From RUG14515 sp045117995 (GTDB lineage: Bacteria; Bacillota_I; Bacilli_A; RFN20; CAG-826), in the NCBI GenBank assembly GCA_045117995.1, contig JBGUOH010000005.1, forward strand, positions 1-64,000: a stretch of 64,000 bases of DNA, given 5' to 3'. Positions 60,220-64,000 of the stretch are shown here, one piece after another. Below the pieces are notes generated by a model. The model was not told the origin of the DNA, ran no database searches, and saw only the letters and a list, made by a program, of their open reading frames with translations. The position numbers and the translations under genes are program-made. The first letter of the stretch is position 1; the number at the start of each line of letters is the position of its first letter.

Positions 60220-60474
60220 ATGGCAACAATCACATTTAAACCAAATAACGTCTGCTCTAGAGAGATGATCATAGAACACGAAAATGGTGTTATCACACAC
60301 GCCACAATCGTCGGTGGGTGCATGGGTAACACGCAAGGTCTATGTCGTTTAATTGAGGGCATGAAAATCGAAGATGTGATTAATAAATTAAAAGGAATAA
60401 AGTGCCGTGGTTCTAGAACAGGCGAAACATCCTGTCCTGACCAACTTGCAATTGGCCTAGAAAATAACAAATAA
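60220..60474 (+). CDS. TSCPD-domain protein (TIGR03905-like)
   Basis: An 84-aa protein with the TSCPD motif. The N-terminal half has VCSREMIIEH and VGGCMGNTQGLCRLIEGM. The C-terminal half has CRGSRTGETSCPDQLAIG, with several conserved Cys. Stand-alone TSCPD proteins resemble the C-terminal piece of class II ribonucleotide reductases, but their role is unknown. It is co-transcribed with pduL. Confidence 0.88.
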   Translation: MATITFKPNNVCSREMIIEHENGVITHATIVGGCMGNTQGLCRLIEGMKIEDVINKLKGIKCRGSRTGETSCPDQLAIGLENNK

Positions 60475-60476
60475 AT

Positions 60477-60502
60477 AGCAGGCTTCAAAACCTGCTTTTT
60501 TC
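60477..60502 (+). terminator. Intrinsic terminator after the TSCPD gene
   Basis: Hairpin AGCAGG-CTTCAAAA-CCTGCT followed by TTTTT. Confidence 0.85.
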
Positions 60503-60514
60503 TTATCGTATTTA

Positions 60515-60542
60515 TTGCGTTATTTTTTAAATACCTTATAAT
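60515..60542 (+). promoter_or_regulatory. Promoter of metK
   Basis: TTGCGT (60515-60520), 16-bp spacer, TATAAT (60537-60542). Transcription starts near 60549, at the first base of the riboswitch P1 stem. Confidence 0.75.
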
Positions 60543-60549
60543 AGTTGTG

Positions 60550-60653
60550 CTTATCAAGAATCGCGTAGTAGAGAATGTAATAACGCGATAGCAACTCTCT
60601 TAATGGAGTAAGTGCTCTTCTCTAGCAAGGTTCCCACAACCTTGAGCGATAAG
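60550..60653 (+). promoter_or_regulatory. SAM riboswitch of the SAM-I clan, divergent
   Basis: The metK leader folds like a SAM-I-clan aptamer. P1 is CTTATC/GATAAG (60550-60555, 60648-60653). P2 is ATCGCG/CGCGAT (60560-60565, 60584-60589). P3 is AGCAACTCT with GGAGTAAGTGCT (60590-60616), recalling the GGCAACC/GGTGC core. P4 is CAAGGTT/AACCTTG (60626-60644). AGAGAA in the P2 loop (60570-60575) pairs with TTCTCT in J3/4 (60618-60623), the expected pseudoknot. A kink-turn in P2 is not evident, so it may be a SAM-I/IV-like variant. Confidence 0.75.
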
Positions 60654-60670
60654 TTGAAGGAAAAAAGAAT

Positions 60671-60703
60671 GCCCTTCCATGAATGTGGGAGGGCTTTATT
60701 TAT
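60671..60703 (+). terminator. Terminator of the metK riboswitch
   Basis: A 10-bp stem GCCCTTCCAT with GTGGGAGGGC (two G-U pairs, loop GAAT), followed by TTTATTTAT. It lies directly after the aptamer and before the metK SD, as in an OFF switch. GTGGGA in its 3' arm can pair with TCCCAC in the P4 loop (60632-60637). Confidence 0.85.
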
Positions 60704-60718
60704 ACGGAGATATATAAC

Positions 60719-61888
60719 ATGCAAAAAGAAAAGATCTTATTTACCTCAGAATCAGTCAGTGAAGGACATCCTGATAAAGTGTGTGACCAAATCGCAGACG
60801 CTATTTTGGATGCCTGTTTAAAAGAGGATAAAAACGCTAGAGTGGCTTGCGAAGTTTTCGCCAGTAACAATTTTGTCTTAATTGGTGGTGAAATCACATG
60901 CAAGGTCCAACCAAATTACGTGCAAATCGTTAAAGATGTCTTAAAAGATATCGGTTATGATAGACCAGAACTTGGTACCGACTATCACGATGTTGAAGTT
61001 ATGGTGAAGGTTAAAGAACAATCACACGATATTTCCATCGGTGTCAGTCAAAAAAGACCAGAAGATATTGGTGCGGGTGACCAAGGTATTATGTTTGGTT
61101 ACGCCTCAAATGAAACAGAAGGATATATGCCTTTAGCGATTTCCATTGCCCACAAATTAGTGAGAGAAGCAACAGCACAAAGAAAAGCGGGTGTCTTTAA
61201 GCACGCTCGTCCAGATATGAAGTCACAAGTGACTATCGATTATACCGATCCAAACAACATTCGTATCGATACAGTTCTTATGTCCATCCAACACGATGAC
61301 AATATTGATTTAAATGAATTCAAAAACTATGTTGTTGAAAACATCATGAAGAAAGTCGCTAAATCATTTGGCTTAAACACAGACTTTAAAGTTTACTTTA
61401 ACCCAACTGGCAAATTCGTCATCGGTGGTCCTACAGGTGATACAGGCGTGACCGGTCGTAAAATTATTGTAGATACATATGGTGGCACATGCGAACACGG
61501 TGGTGGCGCCTTCTCAGGTAAAGACCCAACTAAGGTCGATAGATCCGCTGCATACATGGCTAGATACATCGCTAAGAACCTATGCGCTGCGGGTGTGGCT
61601 AAACGCTTAAGAGTGCAACTTAGCTACGCTATCGGTGTTAACCAACCATTATCAATTAACGTGAGAACATATAAAACATCCAGTTACAGTGATGACAAGA
61701 TCCTCTCCATCGTGAGAGAAGTCTTTGACTGCCGTCCTGGTATGATTATTAAAAACTTCAACTTAACTGACCCAACATTCAAATACCATGAATTAACCAA
61801 CTATGGCCATTTTGGTAGACCAGACCTTGATTTACCTTGGGAAAAGCTCGATAAAGTTGAACAAATCAAAAAGTTGTTAAATAACTAA
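60719..61888 (+). CDS. metK: S-adenosylmethionine synthetase
   Basis: A 389-aa enzyme making SAM from methionine and ATP. It shows FTSESVSEGHPDKVCDQIAD (about 7-26), GAGDQGIMFGYA, the P-loop-like GGPTGDTGVTGRKIIVD, and GGGAFSGKDPTKVDRSAAY. ATG 60719 was chosen because CGGAGA precedes it; an upstream in-frame ATG lies inside the riboswitch terminator. SAM-dependent feedback by the upstream riboswitch is expected. Confidence 0.97.
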   Translation: MQKEKILFTSESVSEGHPDKVCDQIADAILDACLKEDKNARVACEVFASNNFVLIGGEITCKVQPNYVQIVKDVLKDIGYDRPELGTDYHDVEVMVKVKEQSHDISIGVSQKRPEDIGAGDQGIMFGYASNETEGYMPLAISIAHKLVREATAQRKAGVFKHARPDMKSQVTIDYTDPNNIRIDTVLMSIQHDDNIDLNEFKNYVVENIMKKVAKSFGLNTDFKVYFNPTGKFVIGGPTGDTGVTGRKIIVDTYGGTCEHGGGAFSGKDPTKVDRSAAYMARYIAKNLCAAGVAKRLRVQLSYAIGVNQPLSINVRTYKTSSYSDDKILSIVREVFDCRPGMIIKNFNLTDPTFKYHELTNYGHFGRPDLDLPWEKLDKVEQIKKLLNN

Positions 61889-61919
61889 GACTTTTATGTA
61901 TAAAGCAGAAATGTAATGG

Positions 61920-61925
61920 TATAAT
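61920..61925 (+). promoter_or_regulatory. Extended -10 of hpf
   Basis: TGG-TATAAT with TATAAT at 61920-61925 and no good -35. The leader of about 40 bases ends with a strong SD, AAGGAGGT. Confidence 0.55.
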
Positions 61926-61973
61926 TAAGTTGATAGAACTTCTGTTTCATAATTTGGAAGGAGGTTACAACAT

Positions 61974-62528
61974 ATGAAATACCAAATTATCGGCAAAAAC
62001 ATCCAGGTTACAGACGGCATTGCTTCGGCGATTGAGAAAAAGTTGTCTAAAATGGATAAATTTTTTCTTATTAACGATGATGTCGAATGCCGCGCTGTCG
62101 TCAGTGTGCATGGCGAAACACAAAGGGTAGAAATTACAATTTTCTTACCTCAAATGCCTTTACGTGCTGAAGTCGAAGATCAAGATTTATACGCCGCTAT
62201 CGACTTAGCAATCGACAAACTCGTCGGTCAAATGCGTAAAGTTAAGACCAGAATGGATCGTTCTCGTGGTCGCGAATCATTTATTGACGCAGTCCAATTC
62301 CAAGAATTACTTGAAGAACAAGGCGATGACAAAGAAGAAGATGTCGTCGTCAGAGCTAAATCATATTACTTAACACCAATGAAAATCGATGAAGCCATTC
62401 TTAGAATGGAAGCATTAGGACACGATTTCTTCGTCTATCTTGATGAAGAAGATGACCGTATCAGTGTCGTTTATATCCGTCGTGATGGTGGATATGGCGT
62501 CATCCAAGCGGAGAATCCTATCGCCTAA
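61974..62528 (+). CDS. hpf: Ribosome hibernation promoting factor, long form
   Basis: A 184-aa long HPF. The N-terminal YfiA/RaiA domain (1-100, IIGKNIQVTDGIASAIEKKL and DLYAAIDLAIDKLVGQMRK) binds the 30S decoding region. The C-terminal dimerisation domain (about 125-184, KSYYLTPMKIDEAILRMEALGHDFFVYLDEE; key part ALGHDFFVY) links two ribosomes into 100S particles. A strong SD precedes the ATG. Confidence 0.95.
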   Translation: MKYQIIGKNIQVTDGIASAIEKKLSKMDKFFLINDDVECRAVVSVHGETQRVEITIFLPQMPLRAEVEDQDLYAAIDLAIDKLVGQMRKVKTRMDRSRGRESFIDAVQFQELLEEQGDDKEEDVVVRAKSYYLTPMKIDEAILRMEALGHDFFVYLDEEDDRISVVYIRRDGGYGVIQAENPIA

Positions 62529-62548
62529 TCTAACAAAAATGACAAAAG

Positions 62549-62572
62549 AAGCGGGTTTACCCGCTTTTTTTA
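62549..62572 (+). terminator. Intrinsic terminator after hpf
   Basis: Hairpin AGCGGG-TTTA-CCCGCT followed by TTTTTT. Confidence 0.9.
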
Positions 62573-62598
62573 TTTTACCCTCGCGCATTAAAAAACAT

Positions 62599-62626
62599 GT
62601 GACATTCGTTTTTACGCGTGTATAAT
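62599..62626 (+). promoter_or_regulatory. Promoter of the HAD phosphatase gene, short-leader type
   Basis: GTGACA (62599-62604), 16-bp spacer, TATAAT (62621-62626). The ATG at 62635 is 8 bases after the -10 box. Confidence 0.65.
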
Positions 62627-62634
62627 ATAGGGGC

Positions 62635-63486
62635 ATGGCAAAATTACTCGCTATTGATTTAGACGGAACATTATTTTATCCAAAAAATATCAGCCGTTGC
62701 ATTCCTCGTAAGAATGTAAAGTTTTTACGTAGATGGATTGATGCGGGTAACAAATTAGTGTTAGTGACTTCTCGTTCCACACAATTCACCGATCGTTTAA
62801 AAGGTGAAATAAAAAGACCAGTGGACTTCATCACATGTTGTTCCTCACAAATCTTCGCGGACGAAAAGCTCATCTACGATAAGGCAATGCCTAATCGCGA
62901 AATCAAAGAAATTGTCGAAACAATTGAAAAAGCGTACGAACCAATCGCTTTATTAATGACAACTGACAATCATCCATGTATTATTAAAACTAGTCGTAAA
63001 GTCTCGTTCATCTTTAGATGGTTCTACAAAATCTGGTGGTGGTTCCAATTCGCTTATCGTGAACCATTCGTCGCAGATGATGAATTATTCATTAAAGAGT
63101 TAGAAACAGCGAGAATCTTTAAGATTATGATCTTCATCGGTCTTAAGAAGAAGAAAGCGCAAATCGCTAAGGAACTTAATAAGGAATTCCGTCAAAAGTT
63201 CCCAGAAATCGAATCTTCTTGGACTGTCCAGGTCAATGAGTTAACCCCTGAGGGTTGCAATAAAGGAAATGGTGTTGAAAGATACTGCCAATTAACTGGC
63301 ATCAAACCAGAAGATGTCTATGTTGTTGGTGATTCCGGTAATGATATCACTATGTTTAGTAAGTATTACGAACATAGTTACTGCATGAAGCGTGGCCATC
63401 CAAGTGCGAGGAAATACGCTAAGCATATTATTTCCAGGGTCTACAAATTAGAAAATCTTATTTTGGAAGGAGAAAATCATGAATAA
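62635..63486 (+). CDS. HAD-superfamily Cof-type phosphatase
   Basis: A 283-aa cytosolic HAD hydrolase with a C2 cap. Motif I is LAIDLDGTLF with the nucleophile Asp near residue 8. Motif II is LVLVTSRST, the conserved Lys lies in the region of TPEGCNKGNGVE, and motif IV is VVGDSGNDITMF. Cof-type members act on sugar phosphates, cofactors or pyridoxal phosphate; the substrate is not readable. Its end overlaps the next gene by 8 bases. Confidence 0.88.
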   Translation: MAKLLAIDLDGTLFYPKNISRCIPRKNVKFLRRWIDAGNKLVLVTSRSTQFTDRLKGEIKRPVDFITCCSSQIFADEKLIYDKAMPNREIKEIVETIEKAYEPIALLMTTDNHPCIIKTSRKVSFIFRWFYKIWWWFQFAYREPFVADDELFIKELETARIFKIMIFIGLKKKKAQIAKELNKEFRQKFPEIESSWTVQVNELTPEGCNKGNGVERYCQLTGIKPEDVYVVGDSGNDITMFSKYYEHSYCMKRGHPSARKYAKHIISRVYKLENLILEGENHE

Positions 63487-64000
63487 CTTTAGTTTATACA
63501 CCTTTAGACTTTATCACTACTTGCTTACAATCCGTGACACCCTTGAATACTCCATCAAGAGAGATCATTCAATGGAAGTCTACAACAACCGTAAGAAAAT
63601 TCTTGAAGACAACTTAAAAGAAGGTACACCTTTCGGTGATTTCTTAAAGAATAACGGTGAAGCTGGTGATAAAATCAGAGAAAAGATTAACCAATTCTTA
63701 TCTGAATTATATTCAGATGAAAGCACAATCTTAATGCCTTCTGGTGACCAAGTCCGTGTTGATACCGCTCAACTCGTCACATTATTCGATATGACAGTGG
63801 GTTTAACAGAAACAATGCGTGACATCGTGTTCCAATATGTCAGCTATGGTATTAAGAACAACGAAATCGATCAATTACTTATCAAGTTAGTGGATCAAGA
63901 CGAAAGAATGTATCGTGTCGTCTTATCAATGCTCGCTATGAGAGTCTTTGAAGAATCATTCGCTGAATTCCAAAAGGTCATGAATGAAAGCCAAGGCAAA
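63479..64000 (+). CDS. Unrecognised helical protein, partial at the window end
   Basis: At least 174 residues, open at the window edge. The ATG at 63479 overlaps the HAD gene end and has a good SD (AAGGAG). The protein is acidic, has no signal or membrane segment, and is predicted mostly helical: FRLYHYLLTIRDTLEYSIKR (about 9-28) and a later MTVGLTETMRDIVFQYVSYG. No family is recognised. Translational coupling to the HAD gene suggests a joint operon. Confidence 0.8.
   Translation, partial: MNNFSLYTFRLYHYLLTIRDTLEYSIKRDHSMEVYNNRKKILEDNLKEGTPFGDFLKNNGEAGDKIREKINQFLSELYSDESTILMPSGDQVRVDTAQLVTLFDMTVGLTETMRDIVFQYVSYGIKNNEIDQLLIKLVDQDERMYRVVLSMLAMRVFEESFAEFQKVMNESQGK

Noticed and set aside
60683..60718. 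A 12-codon upstream extension of metK
   Set aside because: It starts inside the riboswitch terminator hairpin; the ATG at 60719 has an SD.

Overview
The window looks like a chromosomal piece from an uncultured, genome-reduced, low-GC Gram-positive bacterium of the Bacilli/Mollicutes side of the Firmicutes, of the kind found in animal guts. Evidence: a Gram-positive PolC, a long gene block in the same order as the Bacillus yloU-to-polC region, lipoproteins and membrane-anchored glycoside hydrolases, no outer-membrane genes, and TGA read as stop (for example trmD, rimM and rbgA end in TGA). The exact lineage cannot be fixed from sequence reading alone.

Layout. 1-591: the 3' end of a 23S rRNA gene and a 5S rRNA gene. 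634-32442: a nearly continuous housekeeping block (fucose-isomerase-like gene, Asp23/yloU, fakA, an inserted GH43 lipoprotein, recG, plsX, rnc, ftsY, ylxM, ffh, an inverted rpsP-khpA-rimM-trmD operon, rplS, lepB, rbgA, rnhB, dprA, topA, xerC, rpsB, tsf, pyrH, frr, cdsA, dxr, rseP, polC, tRNA-Pro). Compared with Bacillus this block lacks fapR/fabD/fabG/acpP, smc, uppS and proS at their usual places. 32584-45220: an accessory, surface-directed region: a poly-serine 5'-nucleotidase lipoprotein, a c-di-GMP-I riboswitch driving two secreted proteins that share an Ala-Trp-Phe signal, msrA, a tyrosine-phosphatase lipoprotein and a membrane-anchored permuted GH3 enzyme. 45241-53854: enolase, an AlkD-like protein, a five-tRNA cluster, pgi, a HAD protein, a LemA-like protein, an M3 peptidase and a CPBP protease. 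54007-59515: tRNA-Leu and a minus-strand envelope group (membrane proteins, phosphodiester glycosidase, GT2-GtrA, GtrA, MgtE). 59645-64000: PduL phosphotransacylase, a TSCPD protein, metK behind a SAM-type riboswitch, hpf, a HAD phosphatase and a partial gene.

How it fits together: FakA and PlsX kept without the neighbouring fab genes suggests phospholipid made from scavenged fatty acids, with CdsA downstream. Pgi, enolase and PduL suggest sugar fermentation to acetate. GH43, GH3 and the nucleotidase suggest feeding on host or plant glycans and nucleotides. Gene control visible here uses RNA devices (c-di-GMP riboswitch, SAM riboswitch, rplS and rpsB leaders, many intrinsic terminators). A recurrent promoter type places the -10 box only 6-8 bases before the ATG, which implies leaderless mRNAs.

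The most interesting candidate system is the c-di-GMP ON switch in front of the two Ala-Trp-Phe surface proteins. Next are a signal peptidase carrying a C-terminal zinc-ribbon-like motif, the in-place inversion of the rpsP-trmD operon, and the leaderless promoter class.
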